A stretch of DNA of 41,769 nucleotides from Pseudomonas sp. MN1F (GTDB taxonomy: Bacteria > Pseudomonadota > Gammaproteobacteria > Pseudomonadales > Pseudomonadaceae): positions 1 to 41,769 of the forward strand of contig NZ_VZII01000057.1 in NCBI RefSeq assembly GCF_009391885.1, in the 5' to 3' direction. The notes beneath the pieces are model-generated. The model had not been told where the DNA came from. It searched no databases and worked only from the letters and a program-made list of their open reading frames with translations. Within the stretch, counting starts at the first letter, position 1. Every line of letters starts with the position of its first letter. This document shows positions 16,746 to 25,539 of the stretch, piece after piece. Both the position numbers and the translations under genes were made by a program.

Positions 16746-17216
16746 ATGAAATACGCCATCGCATTACTGTTCGGTCTGCTGCCGTTGCTGGCCCATGCCC
16801 TGGAGGCAGGCGAGCGGTTGGCGCCCTGGACGCTGCTTGACCAGTACGACCAGCCTTACAGCCTGAACGCCGGCACGCACATACTGCTGGTGGCCCGCGA
16901 CATGGAGGGCGCCAAGCTGGTCAAGGCCGCGCTGGCCGACGCGCCCAAGGGCTACCTGGAGGCGCGCGATGCGGTGTTCGTCGCCGATATCCAGCGGATG
17001 CCGGCGCTGATCAGCAAGCTGTTCGCCATACCGGCGATGCGCGATTACAGCTACCGGGTGTTGCTCGACCGCGAAGGCCGTATTGCCAGTCGCTATCCGG
17101 GGCAGGCAGGGCAGGTTTCATGGCTGCGCTTGAAGGATGGGATGCTGGTGAGCGAGCAGGCCTTTGCCGATGCCGTGGCGCTCAAGGCGGCCCTGGACGG
17201 GGTGCCGGCGCACTGA
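16746..17216 (+). CDS. Small exported protein, thioredoxin-fold-like without cysteines
   Basis: This 156-residue protein begins with a signal peptide (MKYAIALLFGLLPLLAHA). The mature part (GERLAPWTLLDQYDQPYSL) resembles the start of peroxiredoxin/thioredoxin-like or YtfJ-like domains, and LLDREGRIASRYPG suggests the later strands. No cysteine is present, so it cannot be a thiol redox enzyme. CTGGAG precedes the ATG. Function is unknown; a periplasmic location is inferred. Confidence 0.75.
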   Translation: MKYAIALLFGLLPLLAHALEAGERLAPWTLLDQYDQPYSLNAGTHILLVARDMEGAKLVKAALADAPKGYLEARDAVFVADIQRMPALISKLFAIPAMRDYSYRVLLDREGRIASRYPGQAGQVSWLRLKDGMLVSEQAFADAVALKAALDGVPAH

Positions 17217-17223
17217 TGATGCG

Positions 17224-17252
17224 CCAGAGCCCTGTCCGTGACAGGGCTCTGG
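17224..17252. terminator. Strong bidirectional terminator hairpin
   Basis: CCAGAGCCCTGTC and GACAGGGCTCTGG form an exact 13-bp stem with a CGT loop, between the convergent stops at 17216 and 17257. Confidence 0.8.
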
Positions 17253-17256
17253 CCGT

Positions 17257-18513
17257 TCAGCAACGCACCGCCAGCGAGCCGCCTTCACCCTTCAACGCCA
17301 CGCCCTCCCAGCGGGCAATCACCAGCGGCGCGATCGCATTGCCGAGCACATTCAGCGTAGTGGTGCCACTTTCGATGACCCGGAAGATACCGGCCACCAG
17401 TGCCACCGCTTCCAGCGGCAGCCCGGCCGATGCCAGTGTCGCCGAGAGGATGATGATGGCAAAGCCCGGTACGCCCGCAGCGCCCTTGGAGGTGAGCACC
17501 ATCGTCACCACCAGCAGGATCTGCTGGGATAGCGTCAGGTCGATGCCATACAACTGGGCGATGAAGATCGTCGCCACGCCCAGGAAGATCGACGCACCAT
17601 CGAGGTTGAAGGCGTAGCCGACCGGCACCACGAAGCTGACGATGCGCCGGGGCACTCCATACCGTTCAAGCTTCTCCATCAACTGGGGCATGACGGCGGC
17701 CGACGCGGCGCTGGAGCAGGCCAGGATCAGTTCGTCCTGGAAGTAACGCACCAGCTTGAGCAAGTTTTCGCCTATCAGGTAGCAGATACCACCCAGCACG
17801 ATCGTTGCAAACAGCAGCAGTGCCAGGTACACCACGCCAATCAGCTTGAGCAGCGGCAGCAGCGAGGCGAAGCCGAAGGTGGCGACGGTGGCGCCGATCA
17901 TGCCGAACACGCCAATCGGTGCGTAGGCCATCACATAGTTGACCAGTTTGAACATGGCGTCGGCGGTGCCCTGCAGGGTGGCGATTACCGCTGCACTCTT
18001 TTCCCGCGGCAACGCGTTCAAGGCCATGCCGAACAGGACGGCAAAGAACAGGATCGACAGTAGCTTGCCTTCGGAAAGTGCCTGGAACAGGTTGTCTGGC
18101 ACGATGTTCTGCACGATCAGCAGGGCACTTTTGGCGGGCTCCGTCTTCATCACGGCATCACCGTGCGCCATCCCTGCGATGACGGTGCCTGATCCAGGTT
18201 GCAGGAGATTGCCAAGCACCAGCCCGACAACGATCGCCAAGGTGGTGATGGCAAAGAAATAACCGAGCGACTTGGCGCCCATGCGGCCGAACGACTTGTT
18301 GTCGCCGCCGCCGGCAATGCCAAGCACCATGCAACAGAAGACGATCGGTACGACAATCATCTTCATCATCTTGATGAAGATGTCACCCAGGGGCTTGAGG
18401 ATTTCTGTACTTGCCCATTATTGATAGGCAGGGTGACTGTTCAGGTACCAGCCGACGAGGATACCGAGAAACAGACCGGCAACGATCTGCCAGACGAGCG
18501 GGATTTTTTTCAT
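17257..18513 (-). pseudogene. Dicarboxylate/amino acid:cation symporter (DAACS) with an in-frame stop at codon 32
   Basis: Translation from the ATG at 18513 (MKKIPLVWQIVAGLFLGIL, a good first helix) runs 31 codons to a TAA at 18418-18420. It then continues in the same frame as WASTEILKPLGDIFIKMMK and through a complete DAACS body to 17257. Ignoring the TAA, the product is 418 residues, normal for GltP/DctA-type carriers. The hallmark segments are present: SSAASAAVMPQLM, VVPVGYAFNLDGASIF, GAAGVPGFAII and IESGTTTLNVLGNAIAP. These proteins import dicarboxylates or acidic amino acids with Na+ or H+. AAGG precedes the ATG. One nonsense change explains the break. A sequencing error, readthrough, or reinitiation near 18369 (which would lose the first helix) cannot be excluded. 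The VOC gene lies 98 bases upstream on the same strand. Confidence 0.8.
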
Positions 18514-18611
18514 GGCTCTAGCCTTTTTTATAGAAGGTGTGCTGCGCAGTTGGCAGTAGCTAGATGCGTGAGCGCGAGCGCCCACGCCAAGGGCACGCTG
18601 AGCAATCAGGC

Positions 18612-19037
18612 TTATTTGGCGAAAATCTGCCCCATGTCCTTGAACGCCTTGAATTCAAGTGCATTACCGCAGGGGTCGAACAGGAACATGGTGGCCTGTT
18701 CGCCTACCTGGCCCTTGAAACGGATGTACGGTTCGATCACGAACTGGGTACCCAACGCGGTCAGGCGCTTGGCCAACGCCACCCATTCGTCCCAGTGCAG
18801 GATGACGCCGAAATGCGGAGCCGGCACATTGTGGCCGTCCACAGGGTTGCTCAATGCCTGCTCCTGATAGGCCATCTTCGGGTGTTCGTGAATCACCAAT
18901 TGATGGCCATAGAAGTTGAAGTCGACCCATTGCGCAGCCGAGCGGCCTTCTTCAAGGTTGAAGACTTCGCCATAGAACCTTCGGGCGGCAGCAATATCGT
19001 GAACGGGAATGGCAAGGTGGAAAGGAGAGAGGCTCAT
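18612..19037 (-). CDS. VOC-superfamily (glyoxalase/extradiol dioxygenase-like) protein
   Basis: This 141-residue single-module-pair VOC protein has the usual three metal ligands in place: H7 (PFHLAIPV), H75 (APHFGVIL) and E128 (GNALEFKAF). FDPCGNALEFK is the typical last strand. Members bind a divalent metal and act on small carbonyl, aromatic or halogenated compounds; the substrate cannot be told here. The stop lies 98 bases before the broken symporter gene, so the two may share a transcript. A LysR regulator diverges from it. TCACAGGAG precedes the start codon. Confidence 0.85.
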   Translation of the reverse strand: MSLSPFHLAIPVHDIAAARRFYGEVFNLEEGRSAAQWVDFNFYGHQLVIHEHPKMAYQEQALSNPVDGHNVPAPHFGVILHWDEWVALAKRLTALGTQFVIEPYIRFKGQVGEQATMFLFDPCGNALEFKAFKDMGQIFAK

Positions 19038-19209
19038 CAGGTGCTCCTGTGATCGATTTAATTGAGGCGAACGTCAGGGCCTTCGCCTGGAACCTGAAAA
19101 CCGAGCTTGCTGGCAAGCGTCTGTTTTTTGTTCTGCGGACGAGTGTAGGGATGGCGAATCAATAAAAAAATCAATATATGTTTCTTAAAAACACAAAGGA
19201 AATTTGTTG
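19038..19209. promoter_or_regulatory. Divergent control region (VOC-symporter unit / LysR)
   Basis: This 172-bp intergenic region is markedly AT-rich from 19155 to 19200, with ATCAATA repeated at about 19158 and 19170. A role as LysR binding and promoter region is inferred from the divergent layout. Confidence 0.4.
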
Positions 19210-20088
19210 ATGATTCGCGAACTCAAGACGCTGATCGTGGTGGCCCGCGAGGGCACCTTTGCCGCGGCGGGGTTGAAGGTCAACCTGACCCAGGCAGCGG
19301 TGAGCGCCCAGATGCAGCGGCTGGAGGAGGAACTGGGGTTCGAGATTTTCGAGCGCAAGGGCAGGAATGCCCAGTTGAACCGGCGTGGTCAGCAAATTCT
19401 GATTCAGGCGCAGGAAGTGCTCAGGCTGTACAGCAGTCTGGGCTCCAATGTTGCTGGGGCCGCGCCCACCGTGCAGGTGGACATTGGTGCCATCGCATCC
19501 ATACAGCGCTCGCTGCTGCCCCAGGCGCTGGCGCAGTTTCACGCGGCTCGTTCGGAGTGCCGCACACGCATCATCCCCGGGCTGTCACTGGAATTGCTCA
19601 GTGCGGTCGATGCCAGAGAGCTCGATATCGCGGTGATCATCCGGCCGCCCTTTGAGCTGCAGAGCGATTTGCAATGGACCACCCTGGCTCGCGAGCCTTA
19701 CCGTCTGATCGTGCCGGCTGGGCTGGAGCAGGCTGAATGGAGCGATATCCTCACCACGCAGCCCTTCATTCGCTATGAACGCTCCTCGTTCGGAGGTCGT
19801 CAGGTCGATCGCTTCCTGCGCCAGGCTCATTTCAGCACCCGCGAAGTGTGCGAACTGGACGAGTTGGAGGCCATCACCGAACTGGTTGGCAAGGGCGTTG
19901 GCGTGGCGCTGGTGCCGCAGACCGTCACCCGGGATGCCTGGCCCGCCAGCGTGCGGGCCTATGACCTTGGCGCACATACATTCCACCGCGACATCGGCCT
20001 GGTGCACCACGCCAATGTGCTGTTGAGCGAGCAGGTGGCACAACTGATCGCACTGATCGTCCAGGCCGCCCGGCAATCGGTGACTTGA
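19210..20088 (+). CDS. LysR-family transcriptional regulator
   Basis: This 292-residue LTTR has its helix-turn-helix at about residues 3-60 (ELKTLIVVAREGTFAAAGLK, TQAAVSAQMQRLEEELGF). The effector domain includes LDIAVIIRPPFE and KGVGVALVPQTV. I chose the ATG at 19210 because AAAGGA lies nine bases upstream; the TTG at 19204 is too close to it. It is divergent from the VOC gene and the broken symporter, its probable targets. Confidence 0.88.
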   Translation: MIRELKTLIVVAREGTFAAAGLKVNLTQAAVSAQMQRLEEELGFEIFERKGRNAQLNRRGQQILIQAQEVLRLYSSLGSNVAGAAPTVQVDIGAIASIQRSLLPQALAQFHAARSECRTRIIPGLSLELLSAVDARELDIAVIIRPPFELQSDLQWTTLAREPYRLIVPAGLEQAEWSDILTTQPFIRYERSSFGGRQVDRFLRQAHFSTREVCELDELEAITELVGKGVGVALVPQTVTRDAWPASVRAYDLGAHTFHRDIGLVHHANVLLSEQVAQLIALIVQAARQSVT

Positions 20089-20184
20089 GGCGCGCGGGTG
20101 GTCACTGGGCGCACGTATCAAATCCGAGTGAACCCTCACCGCTGGCTGTAACCCAACCCAGTACATGCCAACGGGAGAGTGCAC

Positions 20185-20397
20185 ATGGAAATCGGAACGA
20201 TCTGGATCATTGTCGCGGCCTTGGTCATTCTGCTGGAGATCTTCGCCATCTGGCACATCATCGGCAGCGAACGGCGCGCAGAGCGCAAGATGCTGTGGAT
20301 CGTGTTCGTGGTCTACGCACCGTTCCCGGGGCTGCTGTTCTGGGCCTGGCGTGGGCCGCGGGCGGTCAAGGGCAGGGCGGTGCTGCAGGAGAAGTGA
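20185..20397 (+). CDS. Small membrane protein with phospholipase D nuclease N-terminal (PLDc_N)-like domain
   Basis: This 70-residue protein has two hydrophobic helices (about 4-27 and 37-55). The pattern of an N-terminal helix, then IWHIIGSERRAERKMLWIV, then VVYAPFPGLLFWAWRGPR, resembles the PLDc_N module found in cardiolipin synthases and in small stand-alone membrane proteins. No catalytic HKD motif is present. GGGAGAG six bases upstream supports the ATG at 20185 over a GTG at 20179. Function is unknown. Confidence 0.75.
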   Translation: MEIGTIWIIVAALVILLEIFAIWHIIGSERRAERKMLWIVFVVYAPFPGLLFWAWRGPRAVKGRAVLQEK

Positions 20398-20403
20398 CTG
20401 CAG

Positions 20404-20432
20404 CGGTATCAGGCGCGTGGCGCCTGATACCG
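20404..20432. terminator. Bidirectional terminator hairpin
   Basis: CGGTATCAGGCGC and GCGCCTGATACCG form an exact 13-bp stem around GTG, between convergent stops at 20397 and 20439. Confidence 0.8.
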
Positions 20433-20438
20433 GTGGCT

Positions 20439-20765
20439 TCAATCGGGTGTGATGCCGATCTTGATGGCCGGGTCGAGGCCGCTGACCATCAGGCTGCCGG
20501 CGAAACTGACCGTATCGTCTACCTCAAGGGTCTTGAATGCGTCACGGATGCGGGAACGGATCGATTTGCTGGCTTCCTTGCGTTTTTCGTCAGTCGTACC
20601 CGGGGACAGGACAAGTTCACCGTGCAACGTCGTTTCGACTTTGCCGGAGGTTTTCCAGCCCATCTCTTTACGCAGGTGAGTGCGCGCCACAGCGGCATCA
20701 CCTTCGTGATCGTTGTTCACAGGGCTGATGGTGTAGGCGAGTTGGAACGCGTAGGGCTTGCTCAT
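20439..20765 (-). CDS. Conserved hypothetical protein
   Basis: I do not recognise a named family for this 108-residue protein. It is hydrophilic and probably cytoplasmic, with no signal peptide. It begins MSKPYAFQLAYTISPVNNDH, has a basic middle (TTDEKRKEASKSIRSRIRDA), and ends in beta-like sequence (DTVSFAGSLMVSGLDPAIKI). AAGGAAAAG lies before the start, and a strong terminator follows the stop. Codon use is like its neighbours, which supports a real gene. Confidence 0.72.
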   Translation of the reverse strand: MSKPYAFQLAYTISPVNNDHEGDAAVARTHLRKEMGWKTSGKVETTLHGELVLSPGTTDEKRKEASKSIRSRIRDAFKTLEVDDTVSFAGSLMVSGLDPAIKIGITPD

Positions 20766-20968
20766 TGGCTTTTCCTTCAGTGAAGCGGCGCTGCGCCGCA
20801 GTGCTGGCCTCCGTGCCGGGAGCTGCAATCTAGCGAACTGCGCGGCGCAATCCTACATACGCGGTGTTGAGATTCCGCATAGCAATAAAGAAAGTTCCTA
20901 CAGCAGCTTGACCTCTACCTAACTCGAGCCAACAGACTCGGACGCTCATCCACACGCAGGAGCGTTCC

Positions 20969-21397
20969 ATGACCCGCGCATTTCAGCTGTCCAATCCACA
21001 AGGCCTGTACGACCCCAGCGCCAATGCCTATTCCCACGTTGCCGAGGTCGCTGCCGGCAGCCGCCTGCTGTTTATCGCCGGGCAGGGCGGGGAGGATGCC
21101 GATGGGCAGCTTTCGCCCGAATTTGCACGGCAGGCCCGCCAGGCGCTGGCCAACCTGCAGACGGCGCTGGCTTCGAAAGGGGCGGAGCTGGCCCAGGTGT
21201 TCAAGCTGACATTGCTCATTGTCGATCACAGTGAGGAACGCTTGGTGCAATGGGTGGCTGAGGCCGATCGTGCCTGGGGAGGGCACATGAAGCCGACCTG
21301 TACGCTGATACCGGTGCCGCGCCTGGCGCTGGGTGGAATGCTGGTGGAGATCGAAGCAGTGGCGGCGGTGACAGGTAACACAAAAGCCTTAGAATGA
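20969..21397 (+). CDS. RidA/YjgF/UK114-family protein
   Basis: This 142-residue protein has the family fold: an early GLYDPSANAYSHVAEVAAGS, LLFIAGQGGEDADG, ARQALANLQTALASKGA and the closing LALGGMLVEIEAVA. True RidA deaminates reactive enamines and imines using an arginine just before the last strands. Here that position appears to be Cys (C111, in KPTCTLIPV), so the canonical imine deaminase activity is doubtful and it may belong to one of the other Rid subgroups. CAGGAG lies about ten bases before the ATG. The GNAT gene follows after 24 bases and may be co-transcribed. Confidence 0.85.
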   Translation: MTRAFQLSNPQGLYDPSANAYSHVAEVAAGSRLLFIAGQGGEDADGQLSPEFARQARQALANLQTALASKGAELAQVFKLTLLIVDHSEERLVQWVAEADRAWGGHMKPTCTLIPVPRLALGGMLVEIEAVAAVTGNTKALE

Positions 21398-21421
21398 TCT
21401 TTTACCCGAGCCATCCCAGCC

Positions 21422-21916
21422 ATGCTGCCCATCGAACTGCTGCCCACCACTCCCGACCAGGCCGAGCTGATCCGTAACCTCTATCAGTTCTATGCCTATG
21501 AGTCCTCCGACTGGGAGCAGGAAGATGTCGAGGTGGACGGCCGTTTCTACATCCACGAAGAGCACCTGCAGCGCTACTGGCAGTCCCCAGGCTGGAGCGC
21601 CAGCCTGGTGCTGGCGGATGGTTTCATCGCCGGCTTCGTGCTGGTCGAACGTAGCGAATTGCCCGGCATCGAGGCACTGGAACTGGCCGACCTGTTCATC
21701 CTCAAGCGTTATCGGCGCCAGGGCATCGGCCGCGCCGTGGCCAATCAGTTCCTCGCCAGCCCCGGTGACTGGCTGCTGCGCTGCTACGCCCTGGACCCGA
21801 TTGCAGTGGCATTCTGCAAAGCGGTGGTGGCCGACTTGCAACGGCCAGTGCAACAGATCTTCCCCGACGATGAGCCGGACTTGCTGACTTATCAGGTGAC
21901 GTCGGTCTTCCACTGA
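21422..21916 (+). CDS. GNAT-family N-acetyltransferase
   Basis: This 164-residue protein has the acetyl-CoA-binding motif A (RRQGIGRA, residues 98-105) after the beta strand LELADLFILKRY. The C-terminal half contains LLRCYALDPIAVAFCKAV. The acceptor substrate cannot be inferred. It starts 24 bases after the RidA-like gene, on the same strand. The region downstream (21917-22055) holds no gene. Confidence 0.85.
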   Translation: MLPIELLPTTPDQAELIRNLYQFYAYESSDWEQEDVEVDGRFYIHEEHLQRYWQSPGWSASLVLADGFIAGFVLVERSELPGIEALELADLFILKRYRRQGIGRAVANQFLASPGDWLLRCYALDPIAVAFCKAVVADLQRPVQQIFPDDEPDLLTYQVTSVFH

Positions 21917-22055
21917 CTGCCTGTCGATGCAGCAAAATTTTGTGACCCACTTCACAAAATCCACTCGCAAGGCATAATGCCAGCACTGCCTTTCAAGACC
22001 CGGCCCCTCTGGCCAGGGGTTCCTTTCGCACACGTCGCAGGTTCAGGTAATTTTC

Positions 22056-24146
22056 ATGTCGCTAGTCGCAAGCCCCGACATCATGTACCGGCTGTTGATC
22101 CAGAGCGTGGTGGACTATGCCATCTACCTGCTCACCCCCGACGGTATTGTCGCCAACTGGAACCCTGGCGCGCAGCGGGCCAAGGGCTACTGCGCCGAGG
22201 AAATCGTCGGCCAGCATTACTCGCTGTTCTACAGCGAAGACGAGCGCGTCGCCGGCCTGCCCGAACAGAACCTGGAGCAGGCGCGCAGCACCGGCCGTTT
22301 TGAAGAGATCGGTGCGCGCCTGCGCAAGGACGGCACGGCCTTTCACGCCCATGTGGTGATCGAGGCGGTACGTGACGACTATGGCCAGTTGGTCGGCTTC
22401 GCCAAGGTCACCCGCGACATTTCCGAACGCCGCCAGCAGGAGCTTGAGCTGTTGCAGGCCAAGGAGCTGGCCGAGCAGTACAGCCAGGAAATGGCCAACT
22501 TGTCGCAGTTCCTCGATTCGGTGATCGCCAACATCCCCGCCAGCGTCATCGTCCAGGACCTGGAAAGCCAGCGTATCCTGCTCGCCAACCAGCAGGCCGA
22601 GCGCCTGTTCGGTGGGGGCTCCCTGCCAATGGTCGGTCACACGCCCGCAGAGTGCCTGGCACCGGCCGCGGCGGATTACCTGGAAACCCAGCTCAGCCGA
22701 GGCGCGCGCAGCAGCAAAGGCTTTGCCGCCGAAACCCGGGTCGACACCGCCTGTGGCCCGCGCACCCTGCGCAGCCGCGCGCTGCTCAGCCAGAAATGCG
22801 CGGGCCAGGCGGACTACGTGCTGTTCGTGGCCGAAGACGCCACCGAAGAACTGGCCGCCCATGCGCAAATTCACCACATGGCGCACCACGATGCGCTCAC
22901 CGGCCTGCCCAACCGCACCTTGTTCCACGAGCGCCTCAAGCAGGCCCTGGTGCGCGGCCACGACAGCGAAAAACTCACCGCCGCGCTGTGCCTGGACCTG
23001 GACAACTTCAAGAACATCAACGACTCCCTCGGCCATGCCTTCGGCGACAAGCTGCTGCGCGCCCTGGGCAAGCGCCTGCGCCGCGAACTGCGCGAGCACG
23101 ACACGCTGGCCCGGCTGGGCGGCGATGAATTCGCCGTGGTGCTGACCCACCTGGACAGCCGCGAAGCCGCCTGCACCACCGCCAGGCGCCTGATCGAGGC
23201 AATCTGCCCGCCATTCCAGATCGACGGCCATCAGTTCTCGGTGGGGGTCAGCATCGGTATCGCCATCGCCCCCGACGACAACGACCAGGCCGAACAACTG
23301 CTCGGTTACGCCGACATGGCCCTGTACGAGGCCAAGCGCAACGGCCGCAACCGCTACGAGTGCTTCCACCTTGAGCTGGATGTCGCCGCCCGCCAGCGCC
23401 GCCTGGTGGAAACCGACCTGCGCACCGCCTTGCACCTGGGGCAGTTGCACCTGCACTACCAACCGGTGGTGGATCAGCAGACCAGCAGCGTGACCGGCTA
23501 TGAAGCGCTGTTGCGCTGGGAGCACCCGACCCGTGGCATGGTCATGCCCATGGACTTCATCCCCATCGCCGAGGAAACCGGGCTGATCCACGAGCTCGGC
23601 ACCCGTGCGCTGAACCTGGCGTGCCAGGAGGCGGCCAGCTGGGGCACCGAGCAGACCGTGTCGGTGAACCTGTCACCGGTCCAGTTCAAGAACGCCAACC
23701 TGGTCCACACCGTGACCCTGGCCCTGGCCGATTCCGGGCTGGCGCCGCAGCGCCTGGAGCTGGAAATCACCGAGTCGGTGCTGCTGGGCAACAGCGAAGA
23801 GAACGTACGCACCCTGCGGGCGCTGAAGGACCTGGGGGTGTCGATCTCGCTGGATGACTTTGGTACCGGCTATTCGTCGTTGGGGTACCTGCGTTCGTTC
23901 CCGTTCGACCGGATCAAGATCGACAAGTCGTTCGTGCATGACATGTGCGACAGCCGCGAGGCGATGTCGATCATTCGCGCCATCACCGAGTTGTCCAACA
24001 GCCTGATGATCAAGACCACGGCCGAAGGGGTGGAGTCGGAGGAGCAGATGCAGCGGCTGCGGGCGGAAGGTTGCTCGCACTTCCAGGGCTATCTGTACGG
24101 GCGGCCGGCCCCGGCCAGTGAACGTTTGAAGCAGGTGTCGGTGTAA
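22056..24146 (+). CDS. PAS-PAS-GGDEF-EAL cyclic-di-GMP signalling protein
   Basis: This 696-residue cytoplasmic protein has a PAS domain at about 10-125 (VVDYAIYLLTPDGIVANWNP to VGFAKVTRDISERR), a coiled linker, and a second PAS at about 150-270. The GGDEF domain is at about 275-435 and the EAL domain at about 445-690. The diguanylate cyclase motif is intact (GGDEF near residue 355), with an RxxD inhibitory site (REHD) five residues before it. The phosphodiesterase motifs are also intact (EAL near 483, DDFGTGYSSL, KIDKSFV). It could therefore make or degrade c-di-GMP; in such hybrids the GGDEF half often only regulates the EAL half. No membrane segment is visible. The ribosome site is weak (CAGGT). 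Confidence 0.92.
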   Translation: MSLVASPDIMYRLLIQSVVDYAIYLLTPDGIVANWNPGAQRAKGYCAEEIVGQHYSLFYSEDERVAGLPEQNLEQARSTGRFEEIGARLRKDGTAFHAHVVIEAVRDDYGQLVGFAKVTRDISERRQQELELLQAKELAEQYSQEMANLSQFLDSVIANIPASVIVQDLESQRILLANQQAERLFGGGSLPMVGHTPAECLAPAAADYLETQLSRGARSSKGFAAETRVDTACGPRTLRSRALLSQKCAGQADYVLFVAEDATEELAAHAQIHHMAHHDALTGLPNRTLFHERLKQALVRGHDSEKLTAALCLDLDNFKNINDSLGHAFGDKLLRALGKRLRRELREHDTLARLGGDEFAVVLTHLDSREAACTTARRLIEAICPPFQIDGHQFSVGVSIGIAIAPDDNDQAEQLLGYADMALYEAKRNGRNRYECFHLELDVAARQRRLVETDLRTALHLGQLHLHYQPVVDQQTSSVTGYEALLRWEHPTRGMVMPMDFIPIAEETGLIHELGTRALNLACQEAASWGTEQTVSVNLSPVQFKNANLVHTVTLALADSGLAPQRLELEITESVLLGNSEENVRTLRALKDLGVSISLDDFGTGYSSLGYLRSFPFDRIKIDKSFVHDMCDSREAMSIIRAITELSNSLMIKTTAEGVESEEQMQRLRAEGCSHFQGYLYGRPAPASERLKQVSV

Positions 24147-24432
24147 TCGAGCGAGGACGCAGGGGCTGCAAGGCAGCCACCGGCTTCTCAGCTATTCCTG
24201 TCTGGCGCAAAGTCCGGGCTGACCACCTGCTGACCCTGGTCCAGCAACCACTTCAATGCCCACCTGGCTCGGCACAGCCAGGGCGGAAAGTGGTCGATCA
24301 GCGAACGGAATGGCAAACGTCCCATGCAAAGGTTGGAATTGAACTTCCTTAAGTCGTCGTATCTCTTCTAGAATTCGTGCTGTCGCAGCTTCCCCTGGCG
24401 CAGCATTGAGCCGCGCCGCCGTCGAGAAAGCC
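24147..24432. other. Intergenic region without a supported gene
   Basis: This 286-bp stretch lies between the c-di-GMP gene and the EamA gene. I see no clear terminator hairpin or operator. The promoter of the EamA gene should lie near 24330-24400, where the sequence becomes more AT-rich. Confidence 0.4.
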
Positions 24433-25311
24433 ATGAGTTCCAGCACACCGCTGTCCGGAGTCAACCAACCCCTGCGCGGCATCGCCCTGGTGGTGGTGGC
24501 GACGCTGCTGTTCGCCAGCCACGATGCCTTGTCCAAATTCCTCGGTGGCCTGTACCCGATCATCATGGTGGTGTGGGCACGTTATGTGGTGCACACGTTG
24601 CTGATGGCCGGGATCTTCCTGCCCAAGGCCGGCCTCAATGTGCTGCGCACCCGTCGCCCGGTGCTGCAGACCTTGCGTGCGCTGAGCCTGCTGAGCACCA
24701 GCCTGCTGTTCACCACCGGCCTGCAGTACCTGCCGCTGGCCGAGGCGACCTCGGTCAACTTCCTCGCCCCGGTGCTGGTCACCGCGCTGTCGGCGCCCTT
24801 GCTCAAGGAGCGGGTGACGCCAGGGCAGTGGGTGGCGGTGGTACTGGGCTTCATCGGTGTGCTGGTGGTGGTGCACCCCGGAGGCGCGATGTTCACCCCG
24901 GCGATCCTCTATCCGTTCGGATCGGCACTGGGCTTCTGCTTCTATCAGCTGCTCACGCGCATCCTGGCGGCCCACGACAGCCCGACCACCAGCAACTTCT
25001 ACGCCGGGCTGTGCAATACCCTGGTGATGAGTGCGCTGGTGCCGTTCTTCTGGGAAGTGCCGCGCTGGGATCACGCCCTCCTGATGCTGGCCCTCGGTGG
25101 TTTCGGCATGAGTGCGCACTTGCTGCTGACCCAGGCCTTCCGTCATGCAGCGCCAGCGCTGCTGGCACCGTTCAGCTACTGCCAGATCGTGTTTGCCGGG
25201 TTGCTGGGGCTGCTGATCTACGGCCAGGTGCCCGACAGCGCGAGCTTGCTGGGTATTGCCATCATTTGCCTGAGTGGCTTGGGCGCGGCATGGATGCAGC
25301 GCAAGAAGTGA
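24433..25311 (+). CDS. EamA/DMT-superfamily transporter
   Basis: This 292-residue inner-membrane protein has ten predicted helices in two EamA repeats (FASHDALSKFLGGLYPIIMV in the first, LLTQAFRHAAPALLAPFSYC in the second). LPLAEATSVNFLAPVLVT is the usual end of the first repeat. These transporters mostly export amino acids or other small metabolites; the substrate is unknown. The ATG at 24433 has GAGAAAG just upstream; a TTG nine codons earlier is possible. A hairpin follows the stop. Confidence 0.88.
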   Translation: MSSSTPLSGVNQPLRGIALVVVATLLFASHDALSKFLGGLYPIIMVVWARYVVHTLLMAGIFLPKAGLNVLRTRRPVLQTLRALSLLSTSLLFTTGLQYLPLAEATSVNFLAPVLVTALSAPLLKERVTPGQWVAVVLGFIGVLVVVHPGGAMFTPAILYPFGSALGFCFYQLLTRILAAHDSPTTSNFYAGLCNTLVMSALVPFFWEVPRWDHALLMLALGGFGMSAHLLLTQAFRHAAPALLAPFSYCQIVFAGLLGLLIYGQVPDSASLLGIAIICLSGLGAAWMQRKK

Positions 25312-25328
25312 GGGCCGCAAAGCGGCCC
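25312..25328 (+). terminator. Terminator hairpin after the EamA gene
   Basis: GGGCCGC and GCGGCCC pair around AAA, starting at the base after the stop codon. Confidence 0.6.
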
Positions 25329-25539
25329 CATGGCCCGGGCAGTTGATCGACACCTATTGGCCAAGCGCACCTGACATTTCTACCAGTTTCGGATTTGCAG
25401 TAGTCCAGTTAGTGTTCTCCTGCCGCCGTGTCGCTGTGCACGACAACAGGCGTGTAAGAACGACACCTGGCACCGAGGTGATCGAGATGTCGCGGGCCAG
25501 GGGGCCGGTGGACGTTGCACTGAAGCCAGGAGGACTCCC

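Noticed and set aside
17257..18369. Annotating the symporter as an intact 370-residue gene starting at 18369
   Set aside because: That start (MMKMIV) would drop the first helix, whereas the same frame continues upstream through one TAA to a normal ATG and first helix. A broken full-length gene explains the sequence better.
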